Assembly: GCF_002150505.1 (NCBI RefSeq)
Contig: NZ_MSSV01000004.1
Coordinates: 1-64,000, forward strand
Direction: 5' to 3'
Source of the DNA: Algoriphagus ratkowskyi
GTDB lineage: Bacteria; Bacteroidota; Bacteroidia; Cytophagales; Cyclobacteriaceae
Length of the DNA stretch: 64,000 nt
The notes beneath the pieces are model-generated. The model did no database searches. It saw only the letters and a list, made by a program, of their open reading frames with translations, and had not been told where the DNA came from. Positions 35,823 to 43,502 of this stretch are shown piece by piece. Numbering within the stretch: position 1 is the first letter of the stretch; each line of letters opens with the position of its first letter. A program made the position numbers and the translations under genes.

Positions 35823-37970
35823 TTATTTTCTCCTGAGCAATTGTGCGAGGGTTCTCCCGATCCAATCCAATTTTTCGATAGGACCTATCAGTGACCCATG
35901 CATCATATCCATCAAAGGCATTCCCAACGCTTTTGGTTGATTTGGATAGATTAGAATGAAACTGTGATTTTTCAGCCAGATGTTGATTAATTGAGGAACC
36001 TGTTCCAATTTTGGATGGTAGGATTCTTCACCTCGGCGACTGAGCACCATGATCAGATTATCATCTGGTTTAAGCAAAATATTCAGATTTCCCAACTCTT
36101 CCCACGTAGGGAAAGGTCGGAAATCCACCCGAATCGGATATTTTCTAAGAATCTCCACAAGGTATTCTTTGGTTTCATCTTCAGTATAAAATATCATTCT
36201 AGTACCTGTATTTCGAGCGATATTCCAGACTTTAACTAGCCAAAATGGAAAGCCTAATTCTTTTTCTGCTCTTGGGGGAATGAAGACCAAATGCCGCTTG
36301 TGTGTATCAAAGGGCTGATATGGTTTATAGATGAATGTTGTTGTATTGCACTTGCTAAGCAGTCCTTCGGTTAGATTCCCAAGAAAACTATCCTCCATGC
36401 CTTGCTTCTCGTGAAGCCCAAGAACAAGAGTGGTTACCTTATTTTCGCGAATCACACTTGAGATTCCATGCTCTACATTCGTATCGTATCGTAGAAGTTC
36501 ATGAAGAAATTGATCAGTGGATGCCGCCACTTTACTGGCTTGGTTCAAGGTTTTTTGTGCCTTCATTTCAGCACCTTCATCCTCCAAGTTTGGATTAATG
36601 ATACTCAACGCATAAAGCCGATTTTGTTTCTGTGGTGACTTCAGCATCATGCTAAGATGAATTAGGGCCTCTGAAGTTTCCTGATTTCTCACTGGGATTA
36701 AAATACGTTCTGCACTTTCTTCATCTACATCTTCTGCGAGTGGGGATTCAGACATAGCAATTCGTTTCGCAGCTTTTTGTGCTTCCAAAGATGCAATTGT
36801 GCAAGTCACCAGAATCATGATAATGGTGCCGTTCAGCACATATTCGGAGAGTAGGCGGATAGGTTCTCCACTTTCATCAGTCCCGATAATGGTATTGTAA
36901 CCCACTAGCACAGCAGCCAAAGTTGCAGCGGCTTGAGCATTGCTTAAGCCGAAAATCATTTTTCGTTCGTCCTTTGAAAAACCCAAGGTCTTTTGAGTAG
37001 CAAAGGCAGCGAGATACTTTGCAGTGGTTGCCACAATGGTCATTACTAATGCAACTGTGATCGTTTCCCATCCCTGAATAAATGCTCGGAAATCGACCAA
37101 CATCCCTACTCCTATTAAGAAAAAGGGGATAAAAATCGCATTACCAACAAACTCGATTCTGTTCATCAGAGGAGAAGCTTGGGAGATTAAAGGGTTCAGT
37201 GCCAATCCTACTAAGAATGCACCAATGATTGCTTCTACTCCAGCCCATTCTGCCAATGCAGCTCCTGAGAACAACAATACCAACACGAAAATGTATTGAG
37301 ATACATTGTCTTCATATTTTTTAAAAAACCAACGGCCGATAGGGAGTAAAACAAACCAGACGATGAGGACAAAAAGAGAAAGTGAAACGCCGAGTTTTAT
37401 CCAGAATACTGCATTGACTTCTCCATTAGCCATGCCTACTACAATAGCTAAAACTAATAAGGCAAGTGTGTCAGTAATCAGGGTGCCACCCACGGCAACA
37501 TTTACCGCACGGTTTTTTGAAACCCCCATTTTCGAAATCATGGGATAGGCGATCAAGGTGTGGGAGGCAAACATACTGGCTAGTAATATTGATGTGGCCC
37601 AACCGAAACCTAATAGATATAAGCCCGAAAAAATCCCTAATCCCATAGGAATCAAGAAAGTGTACATTCCGAAAATGAGACTTTTCTTACTGTTTTTCTT
37701 AAAGTCAAGGAAATCAATTTCCAAGCCTGCCAAAAACATAATGTAAAGCAATCCTGCTGTCCCCGAAAGTATAATACTGCTGTCTCGCTCTATCAGCCCC
37801 AATCCATTTGGCCCCGCTATAGCACCTGCTATAATAAGTCCGAGAAGGGGTGGGATTTTCACCTTATTGAGCAACAATGGAGCTAAAAGAATGATCAGTA
37901 AGATCAATAGGAATTTGAGCACCGGATTGGTTATGGGCAAATCGGTAGAAAATATCAATTCCAAAATCAT
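35823..37970 (-). CDS. CPA2 cation:proton antiporter with C-terminal USP-like domain
   Basis: 715 aa. Residues ~1-400 are a 12-TM KefB/NhaA-fold exchanger: LLGLIIAGAIAGPNGLGLI, GLLYIMFLAGLEIDFLDFKK, AEWAGVEAIIGAFLVGLALNPLI and ALVMTIVATTAKYLAAFATQ. Residues ~420-715 are soluble with universal-stress-protein-like segments (RILIPVRNQETSEALIHLSMML, TTLVLGLHEKQG). Probably Na+/H+ or K+/H+ exchange with nucleotide-sensing. Next to a CaCA antiporter, 19 nt apart. Confidence 0.9.
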   Translation of the reverse strand: MILELIFSTDLPITNPVLKFLLILLIILLAPLLLNKVKIPPLLGLIIAGAIAGPNGLGLIERDSSIILSGTAGLLYIMFLAGLEIDFLDFKKNSKKSLIFGMYTFLIPMGLGIFSGLYLLGFGWATSILLASMFASHTLIAYPMISKMGVSKNRAVNVAVGGTLITDTLALLVLAIVVGMANGEVNAVFWIKLGVSLSLFVLIVWFVLLPIGRWFFKKYEDNVSQYIFVLVLLFSGAALAEWAGVEAIIGAFLVGLALNPLISQASPLMNRIEFVGNAIFIPFFLIGVGMLVDFRAFIQGWETITVALVMTIVATTAKYLAAFATQKTLGFSKDERKMIFGLSNAQAAATLAAVLVGYNTIIGTDESGEPIRLLSEYVLNGTIIMILVTCTIASLEAQKAAKRIAMSESPLAEDVDEESAERILIPVRNQETSEALIHLSMMLKSPQKQNRLYALSIINPNLEDEGAEMKAQKTLNQASKVAASTDQFLHELLRYDTNVEHGISSVIRENKVTTLVLGLHEKQGMEDSFLGNLTEGLLSKCNTTTFIYKPYQPFDTHKRHLVFIPPRAEKELGFPFWLVKVWNIARNTGTRMIFYTEDETKEYLVEILRKYPIRVDFRPFPTWEELGNLNILLKPDDNLIMVLSRRGEESYHPKLEQVPQLINIWLKNHSFILIYPNQPKALGMPLMDMMHGSLIGPIEKLDWIGRTLAQLLRRK

Positions 37971-37989
37971 ATAAGTAGGAGTTTAAGGG

Positions 37990-38946
37990 CTATACTTCTA
38001 AACTGACCAAGTAGGTAGTATAACCCAAATAAGTAATCAAAAGTAATGCGGCTTCCCATCGATCAAGAGTTTTCTTTTTACCAGTGAACATGGCAAGAAG
38101 TAAGAATATTGTGCCCCCAATCAGAATATAAATATCTGTAGTAAAAGATAAATTGAATGGTAAGGGATTGATCATCGAACTAACTCCAAGAATTAAGAAA
38201 ATATTGAAAATATTAGAACCTATGATGTTTCCGATGGCTATGTCATTATTCTTTTTCATGGAAGCAACCACGGAAGTAGCAAGTTCTGGCAATGATGTGC
38301 CAGCAGCTACTATGGTTAAACCTATAATTTTTTCGCTTACTCCCAAGGACTGAGCCATCGCTACCGCATTATCAACTACGAGTTTGCCGCCGATCACTAA
38401 ACCTGCCAATCCAATTAAAATTAATCCCCAGATTTTCAAGTTCGAATAATCTTTCTGCTCGGCTACCTCAGTGCTTGGTTCGGATTTGAGTTGGGTAAAA
38501 ACGTAGTATAGAAAGGCAGCAAATAGCACAAGTAAAATAATCCCATCTATAAAGGAAAGTCCTGGTTCTGCCGAGCTAAAATAATTGTTAACAAGAAAGA
38601 GAAGGATAATTGCAGCTAGTAGTGAGAAGGGGATTTCCTTCCAAACTGAACTGGATTGTACAGCGAGTGGCGTGATAATTCCTGCAATCCCAAGTATGAT
38701 AAACAAATTGAAGTTATTGGAGCCGATCACATTGCCAAAGACTATATCTGGATAGCCGCCCATAGAAGCCACTGAATTCACCACAAGCTCAGGAGCAGAG
38801 GTGCCAAAAGCGACAATAGTAAGACCGATAGCAAGGTCGGAAATTTTATGCTTTTTGGCTAAAACAGAGGCACCATCTACTAGCCAATCAGCCCCTTTCA
38901 CTAATAGAAGTAGCCCAGCGATCAAAATGATAATCTGAAGAATCAT
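37990..38946 (-). CDS. CaCA-family calcium/sodium antiporter (YrbG-like), second copy
   Basis: 318 aa with the same two alpha repeats as the copy at 33796: GLTIVAFGTSAPELVVNSVASMGG/FGNVIGSNNFNL and GLTIVAAGTSLPELATSVVASMKK/IGNIIGSNIFNI. About ten TM helices. Sequence differs enough from the first copy to be an old paralogue, not a recent duplication. ATG 38946 matches the hydrophobic N-terminus MILQIIILIAGLLLLVKGAD; 13 more codons are open upstream. Probably cotranscribed with the CPA2 gene (19-nt gap). Confidence 0.9.
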   Translation of the reverse strand: MILQIIILIAGLLLLVKGADWLVDGASVLAKKHKISDLAIGLTIVAFGTSAPELVVNSVASMGGYPDIVFGNVIGSNNFNLFIILGIAGIITPLAVQSSSVWKEIPFSLLAAIILLFLVNNYFSSAEPGLSFIDGIILLVLFAAFLYYVFTQLKSEPSTEVAEQKDYSNLKIWGLILIGLAGLVIGGKLVVDNAVAMAQSLGVSEKIIGLTIVAAGTSLPELATSVVASMKKNNDIAIGNIIGSNIFNIFLILGVSSMINPLPFNLSFTTDIYILIGGTIFLLLAMFTGKKKTLDRWEAALLLITYLGYTTYLVSLEV

Positions 38947-39141
38947 ATAAGATTTGATTTTTGTGATAAATGCCGCAGCGCACAAAAATCAATCAAAAGT
39001 AGATTGAAAGTTGTGCTGCTGATATCGCTTGAGCAACAATTATTTTCTGGCGTAATTTCAGACCTCTATCATTCATCTTTTTACGAGAATAAACGATCAA
39101 TAATTTTTACATTTCCATATAATTCTTTAACCCAAAATATT

Positions 39142-39723
39142 ATGAAACGCTTTTTCTATTCTCTGGCTGTGATGCTTTTATTTAATCTTTCTTTTACGTT
39201 TGCGCAGGATGGTATGCCTCCTCATATCAAAGATCATATCACTTATCCGGTGTTGGATTTTCATCCATGGGTAGGAGTGATGCCTACGGAAAATGCTGCT
39301 TTGCCTTTTGATCCTACCTTAGACTATAAAATTGTCCTTGATCTGTATGGCAAAATGAATGACTCCACAGAGATTCATCCAGTTTTTCTTGAAGTCGCCC
39401 GTACATATAATCTGAATATTGCAAATGGGGTTCCTGCTGAAAAAATACAGATTGCAGCTGTCATTCATGGAGGAATAGTGAAAGCAATTCTCTCAGAGGA
39501 AAATTATCAAACAAAATATCAGGCAACCAATCCTAACCTAGTGGCGATAAAAGCTCTAGAAGAAGTAGGTGTAAAGTTCTACGTATGCAATCAAAGCATG
39601 CGGTTTAATAATATTGCAGCCGATAAAATTACCCCTTTTGTGAAAGTGGCAGTTTCAGCCAAAACCGCTTTTGTCACGCTAGATCAAATGGGTTATTCTT
39701 ATCTCAATGTGAGTGAAGATTAA
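39142..39723 (+). CDS. Exported DsrE-family protein
   Basis: 193 aa with signal peptide MKRFFYSLAVMLLFNLSFTFAQ and a DsrE/DsrF-like domain: YKIVLDLYGKMNDSTEIHPVFLEVARTYNL, KIQIAAVIHGGIVKAILSEENY and ALEEVGVKFYVCNQSMRF with the conserved Cys position near 150. Periplasmic DsrE proteins are linked to sulfur relay, role here unknown. The frame is open to 39004 but ATG 39142 gives the signal peptide. Confidence 0.82.
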   Translation: MKRFFYSLAVMLLFNLSFTFAQDGMPPHIKDHITYPVLDFHPWVGVMPTENAALPFDPTLDYKIVLDLYGKMNDSTEIHPVFLEVARTYNLNIANGVPAEKIQIAAVIHGGIVKAILSEENYQTKYQATNPNLVAIKALEEVGVKFYVCNQSMRFNNIAADKITPFVKVAVSAKTAFVTLDQMGYSYLNVSED

Positions 39724-39742
39724 TTGAAAAAGGTGAAATGAA

Positions 39743-39777
39743 AATAGGCTATCATCACATTTGACAGCCTATTTTTA
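39743..39777 (+). terminator. Terminator of the DsrE gene
   Basis: AAAATAGGCTATCA pairs with TGACAGCCTATTTTT with one mismatch around a 7-nt loop, ending in a T-run. 20 nt after the stop. Confidence 0.82.
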
Positions 39778-39885
39778 TGTAATTCCTCCTCAGCTTTTGG
39801 CCCCTCTTTCTTTTTGGGAGGTTCGTATAGAGCTTCACCATTTATATAAGAAGGGGGATTTTGATTAACCCAAACGAATAATTAT

Positions 39886-40440
39886 TTAATCTTCATTTTG
39901 AACAGTCTTTACGAGTTTGCTTAGATCAAATCCTTTATCCTCTGCTCTTTCAATAATATATGAATATAGTTTGGCGTCCATCTCAGGTGTTCTGGACAAA
40001 ATCCATAAGTATTTTCGATTTGGATGTCCGACTACCGCATAGGAGTAATCTTTCGCCAAGTCGATGATCCAATACTTCCCTTTGAATGGCCAAAAGAACT
40101 GAACTTTCAACTTTGCATTTCCTGAACCATCTTCCACCCAAGCTTTGGCAGTTGAAGTTTTGGTGCTTCCTTTCTCAGGAAGATAGCAGCTGTTTACCAC
40201 TTTAATTGTTCCATCCTCATTCGCTGAATAGGTTGCTTTGGTATAAGTGCACCCTTTTTGAAATGATTGAGGAAATGAAGCAATCTCATACCAATCTCCA
40301 GCATATTTATCAAGATCTACATATGGTACCGTTTCTAGGTCTTGAGCTTTTGCTCTAGTAGAGGATAAAAGCATTATGCCTGCTGCGGCTATTATAGGCA
40401 TGGCGAGTGCAAATTTTTCTGATCGTTTTAAAGTTCTCAT
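39886..40440 (-). CDS. Periplasmic lipocalin (Blc-like)
   Basis: 184 aa: signal peptide ending TRAKAQ (about 33), then the lipocalin signature YVDLDKYAGDWYEIASFPQSFQKGC with GDWYEIA, a Cys pair (GCTYTK / NSCYLPEKGS) and the C-terminal helix PEMDAKLYSYIIERAEDKGFDLSKL. Length and domain match bacterial Blc, but the N-terminus lacks a lipobox and is likely cleaved by signal peptidase I. Binds fatty acids or lysophospholipids in the family. Lies 14 nt after the TspO-like gene, same strand. Confidence 0.88.
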   Translation of the reverse strand: MRTLKRSEKFALAMPIIAAAGIMLLSSTRAKAQDLETVPYVDLDKYAGDWYEIASFPQSFQKGCTYTKATYSANEDGTIKVVNSCYLPEKGSTKTSTAKAWVEDGSGNAKLKVQFFWPFKGKYWIIDLAKDYSYAVVGHPNRKYLWILSRTPEMDAKLYSYIIERAEDKGFDLSKLVKTVQNED

Positions 40441-40454
40441 GGTTAGTTGGTTTA

Positions 40455-41237
40455 TTAAAGTTTAAATGGCGCGGTTTCTCTGTTTTTATAGCCATGGTAA
40501 CTGATGGCTACGAATAAAACTATGGCTCCTATTAATGCTGTCCATTGCAGTTCTGGGATAGCATTCCAATGTCTCACGGAGATTGCGACTAATGCCCAAA
40601 CACCTACACAAGCTGACTCTCGAAGATTTCGGGCAGCGATAAGGAAAAGATAAAGAATTACCGCTACGATGATCATGACCACGGTCCAGCTTATTTCAGA
40701 TGCTCCGCCAGTCCATCCAGTTTTAGCCAAATTGGCAGAGATATTTGCGATAGTTGCCACGGCAATCCATCCGATATAAATTGCTATTGGCCACCAAAGC
40801 CAAAAGATTATCGTTCGCGGCGCATCCCACCTTTCCATATTCGTGTTCAGAATTACGATAACAAGTGAGCATAATATGCCAAGCATTACAATAACACTTA
40901 ATCCTGTATATTCCATTAGCCACATATAAAGCCATAGACCATTTCCGATATTTGCCATGATTAGATATGGGCCGATTTGAGAAAGAAAATCTGAATCTTT
41001 GACTGGATTAAATGCCCTAGAGATAAAGAATATAGCTTGTGCAAAAAGAGCTAAATAGATCAGTCCCCAGATTGAAAATGCGTAACCAGCAGGAGTAAAT
41101 AAATTCTCATATTCAGAGCTCAATGAACTTACAGTGTTTCCATTGATTCCATCAACATTAACCCAGTAATTCCAAAAGATGATAAAGGCCAAAACTATCA
41201 TATTTAGGATAGCATATATTTTATGTGACTTTTTCAT
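40455..41237 (-). CDS. TspO/MBR-related membrane protein
   Basis: 260 aa, seven predicted TM helices, Trp-rich: FTPAGYAFSIWGLIYLALFAQ, GNGLWLYMWLMEYTG, IFWLWWPIAIYIGWIAVATIANISANL and VGVWALVAISVRHW. The FxIWGxIY and WxGWxxVATIAN patterns match the long Bacteroidota TspO-like proteins, which carry two extra helices. Ligand unknown. ATG 41237 preferred; the longer frame would start at a TTG inside the previous gene. Part of a three-gene minus-strand run with the oxidoreductase and lipocalin. Confidence 0.7.
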   Translation of the reverse strand: MKKSHKIYAILNMIVLAFIIFWNYWVNVDGINGNTVSSLSSEYENLFTPAGYAFSIWGLIYLALFAQAIFFISRAFNPVKDSDFLSQIGPYLIMANIGNGLWLYMWLMEYTGLSVIVMLGILCSLVIVILNTNMERWDAPRTIIFWLWWPIAIYIGWIAVATIANISANLAKTGWTGGASEISWTVVMIIVAVILYLFLIAARNLRESACVGVWALVAISVRHWNAIPELQWTALIGAIVLFVAISYHGYKNRETAPFKL

Positions 41238-41241
41238 AGAA

Positions 41242-42633
41242 TTAGTTGTCAACCGGTTTGAGTTGCTGGAGTAGAGTAGGGATTAGTTCCGTGACGGTAG
41301 GGTGGGTCTGCACAGAGTTCATCAGGGTTTTATAACTCATTTTACCATACATGGCAGTCAGAAAAACCCCTATTATTTCGTCTCCTCCAGTTCCGAGAAC
41401 TGCCGCACCAATTATTTGTTCACAGTCGGCATCCACGATCACTTCCATTTTTCCCTGAGTTTCTCCCTTTTCCTTAGCTCTAGAAATTTTGCTCATTGGC
41501 ATCTGAGCAAATAGCAACTTTCTACCAGAAGCTTTTGCTTGGACAAGTGTCATACCAGCTCTTCCGAGCGGAGGATCGGTATATAGCCCATAATTGCTTA
41601 TTCGGTCGCCCAATGTTCGTTTTTTGTCTCCGAAAAGTTGATTCTCCATTATCTCAAAGTCATTGTAAGCAGTGTGGGTGAAAGCTCCTTTTCCATTGCA
41701 ATCTCCCAAGGCATATATTCCAGAGACGTTCGTTTCCAGTTTTTCATTTACTTCGAAATACCCGTGCTCGTTAATTTCCAAACCAGCATTCTCGGCCATG
41801 AGCAAATCCGAATTTGGGATTCTTCCTGTAGCTAGCAATACATGTGTGCCACTGACTTGCTTGTCTTTATCTTTTTGTTGAAAGTTTACGGTGACTCCAC
41901 CAAGTTTTTTGGGATTGCCTTTTAGGTTTTTCGTGCCACAGATAACTTTTATGCCTTCCGCTTCTAGAATTTGTTGAACCAGCGCAGAAGTATCTTGATC
42001 CTCCTTAGAAATCAAATATTCGCCCATCTCTAAAACGGTAACTTTTGAGCCAAATCGCTTAAAGATTTGGGCGAATTCCAAACCAATGTAACTTCCCCCC
42101 ACAACGATTAAATGTTCAGGTACTTTTTCAAGCTGAAGAATCGATATGTTGGTGAGATATTCTAGGTCTTCAAATCCATCAGGGATTCTTGCTCTCGCAC
42201 CTACATTCAAGAAGATCTTCTTGGAACGCAGCGTTTGAGAGCCCACTCGAATGGTCGACTGATCTGCAAAAGTTGCTGTGCCTCGGATCGTAGTGATCTG
42301 CGGAGAATCAGAAAGGGATTTTTTAATGCTATTTCTAGAATCATTGACCAATTTGTCCTTTCTCTTTTTTACGGCTTTCAAGTTAACTACGGCCGATTTG
42401 GGTACTTCTATTCCCAAGTTATGAGCGTTTGCTATAACCCACGCTGCTCTAGCACTTGCGACATAGGCTTTGGTCGGCGTACAACCTGTATTTACACATG
42501 TTCCACCCCACGCCTCTTTTTCTACTAGGGCTACCTTCCAATTTTCCTTAGCTAGCGCAAACGCAAGAGGATTTCCGGCTTGCCCAGAACCAATAATTAT
42601 GGCATCAAAAGTCTCTGTTTTAGAGTCATTCAT
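41242..42633 (-). CDS. FAD-dependent pyridine nucleotide-disulfide oxidoreductase
   Basis: 463 aa of the dihydrolipoamide/mercuric reductase type. FAD motif IIGSGQAGNPLAFALA (13-28), redox disulfide GGTCVNTGCTPTKAYVASARAAW (about 43-55), NAD(P) motif IVVGGSYIGLEFAQIFKRFGSKVT near 180, YALGDCNGKGAFTHTAYND, and the dimerisation domain ending HPTVTELIPTLLQQL. It lacks the N-terminal metal domain of MerA; the substrate is unknown. Ends 4 nt before the TspO-like gene. Confidence 0.88.
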   Translation of the reverse strand: MNDSKTETFDAIIIGSGQAGNPLAFALAKENWKVALVEKEAWGGTCVNTGCTPTKAYVASARAAWVIANAHNLGIEVPKSAVVNLKAVKKRKDKLVNDSRNSIKKSLSDSPQITTIRGTATFADQSTIRVGSQTLRSKKIFLNVGARARIPDGFEDLEYLTNISILQLEKVPEHLIVVGGSYIGLEFAQIFKRFGSKVTVLEMGEYLISKEDQDTSALVQQILEAEGIKVICGTKNLKGNPKKLGGVTVNFQQKDKDKQVSGTHVLLATGRIPNSDLLMAENAGLEINEHGYFEVNEKLETNVSGIYALGDCNGKGAFTHTAYNDFEIMENQLFGDKKRTLGDRISNYGLYTDPPLGRAGMTLVQAKASGRKLLFAQMPMSKISRAKEKGETQGKMEVIVDADCEQIIGAAVLGTGGDEIIGVFLTAMYGKMSYKTLMNSVQTHPTVTELIPTLLQQLKPVDN

Positions 42634-42698
42634 GAGCTTTAAAAATATATTTATTTTAAATTATTTCTATAGAAGATACAAACAGAAAGCCAAAGACA

Positions 42699-42733
42699 AA
42701 AAAAAGGAGCCTGATAACCAGACTCCTTTTTTA
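42699..42733 (-). terminator. Terminator after 42755-43336 gene
   Basis: On the minus strand AAAAGGAGTCTG pairs with CAGGCTCCTTTT and is followed by a long T-run. 21 nt past the stop. Confidence 0.85.
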
Positions 42734-42754
42734 CTCATTCAGTAATTTAAGCAC

Positions 42755-43336
42755 TCAAATTTTTGAGACTATCAAATCCCGGACATTACCATGAAATTCA
42801 TTGATCGCTTTTGTATGAAAATAAGGATAGATGAATTTATCTCTAAAGATGGAGCCACTCTTATAGTAAGTTTTATGTTCGACTTCAGTGCTTCCGTTAG
42901 GCAGCGTTTTAAATAAAATATATTGTGAACCTTCGGACTTGGAATTTTCCAGATAGCAGATTTTAATCATTTTTTTATCCTTATTAATCTCTACTATTTC
43001 ATGGCCAACCTGGAGTTTGATGAGGCCAGCAAACACATGGAGATTGAGGATAATTACTTGTCCTTGATCCAAGCCAGCAGTATAAGATTGTCCAGGAAAC
43101 ACCTCTTCACCAGATTGTCTACAATACTGTCTATGAAAATGAAGCATTTTCCCACTCCATGCTTTTTCTGGAGATATAAAGTAATAAGCGTCCCAGACTG
43201 TGTCAAAATTTTCTTCATAAATATAGGTTTCTAGATGCTCATGATATGACGAGTCATTAGATTTATAGCACAGTGACTTTAGCTGTGAGAAATCAAATTC
43301 GGAAGTCGGGCTGGACTCTTTGGTCTGGATTTGCAT
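42755..43336 (-). CDS. Cytoplasmic protein, possible SRPBCC/DUF1990-like fold
   Basis: 193 aa without signal or TM segment. Alternating beta content: TVWDAYYFISPEKAWSGKM, GQVIILNLHVFAGLIKLQVGHEIVEINKDKKMIKICYLE, YILFKTLPNGSTEVEHKTYYKSG, then a helical C-terminus. The flow of long antiparallel strands and a terminal helix suggests an SRPBCC-type lipid or ligand pocket, but no motif proves it. Own terminator; no operon partner. Confidence 0.55.
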   Translation of the reverse strand: MQIQTKESSPTSEFDFSQLKSLCYKSNDSSYHEHLETYIYEENFDTVWDAYYFISPEKAWSGKMLHFHRQYCRQSGEEVFPGQSYTAGLDQGQVIILNLHVFAGLIKLQVGHEIVEINKDKKMIKICYLENSKSEGSQYILFKTLPNGSTEVEHKTYYKSGSIFRDKFIYPYFHTKAINEFHGNVRDLIVSKI

Positions 43337-43465
43337 GGATGATTTTTGTCGCTTTTGCAGATTGGGTATTTAAATAAAGTGAATGTGAATCGAATCACCT
43401 ATCATTTACCGATAATTTGCAAGATTGCGTTAGTGCACCAGATTTTGTTTGCATGCTAAATAAAC

Positions 43466-43497
43466 CAAAAAAAAGAGGAGCCTTTTCCAGCTCCTCT
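43466..43497 (-). terminator. Terminator of the S9 peptidase gene
   Basis: On the minus strand AGAGGAGC pairs with GCTCCTCT around TGGAAAAG and is followed by eight T. It is 5 nt past the stop. Confidence 0.85.
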
Positions 43498-43502
43498 CAC
43501 TA

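Noticed and set aside
39004..39141. Extended N-terminus of the DsrE protein
   Set aside because: The extension has no hydrophobic signal; ATG 39142 starts a clean signal peptide.
42755..43336. Assigning a firm DUF1990 or START-domain name
   Set aside because: The fold impression rests on strand pattern alone; no motif supports a precise family.
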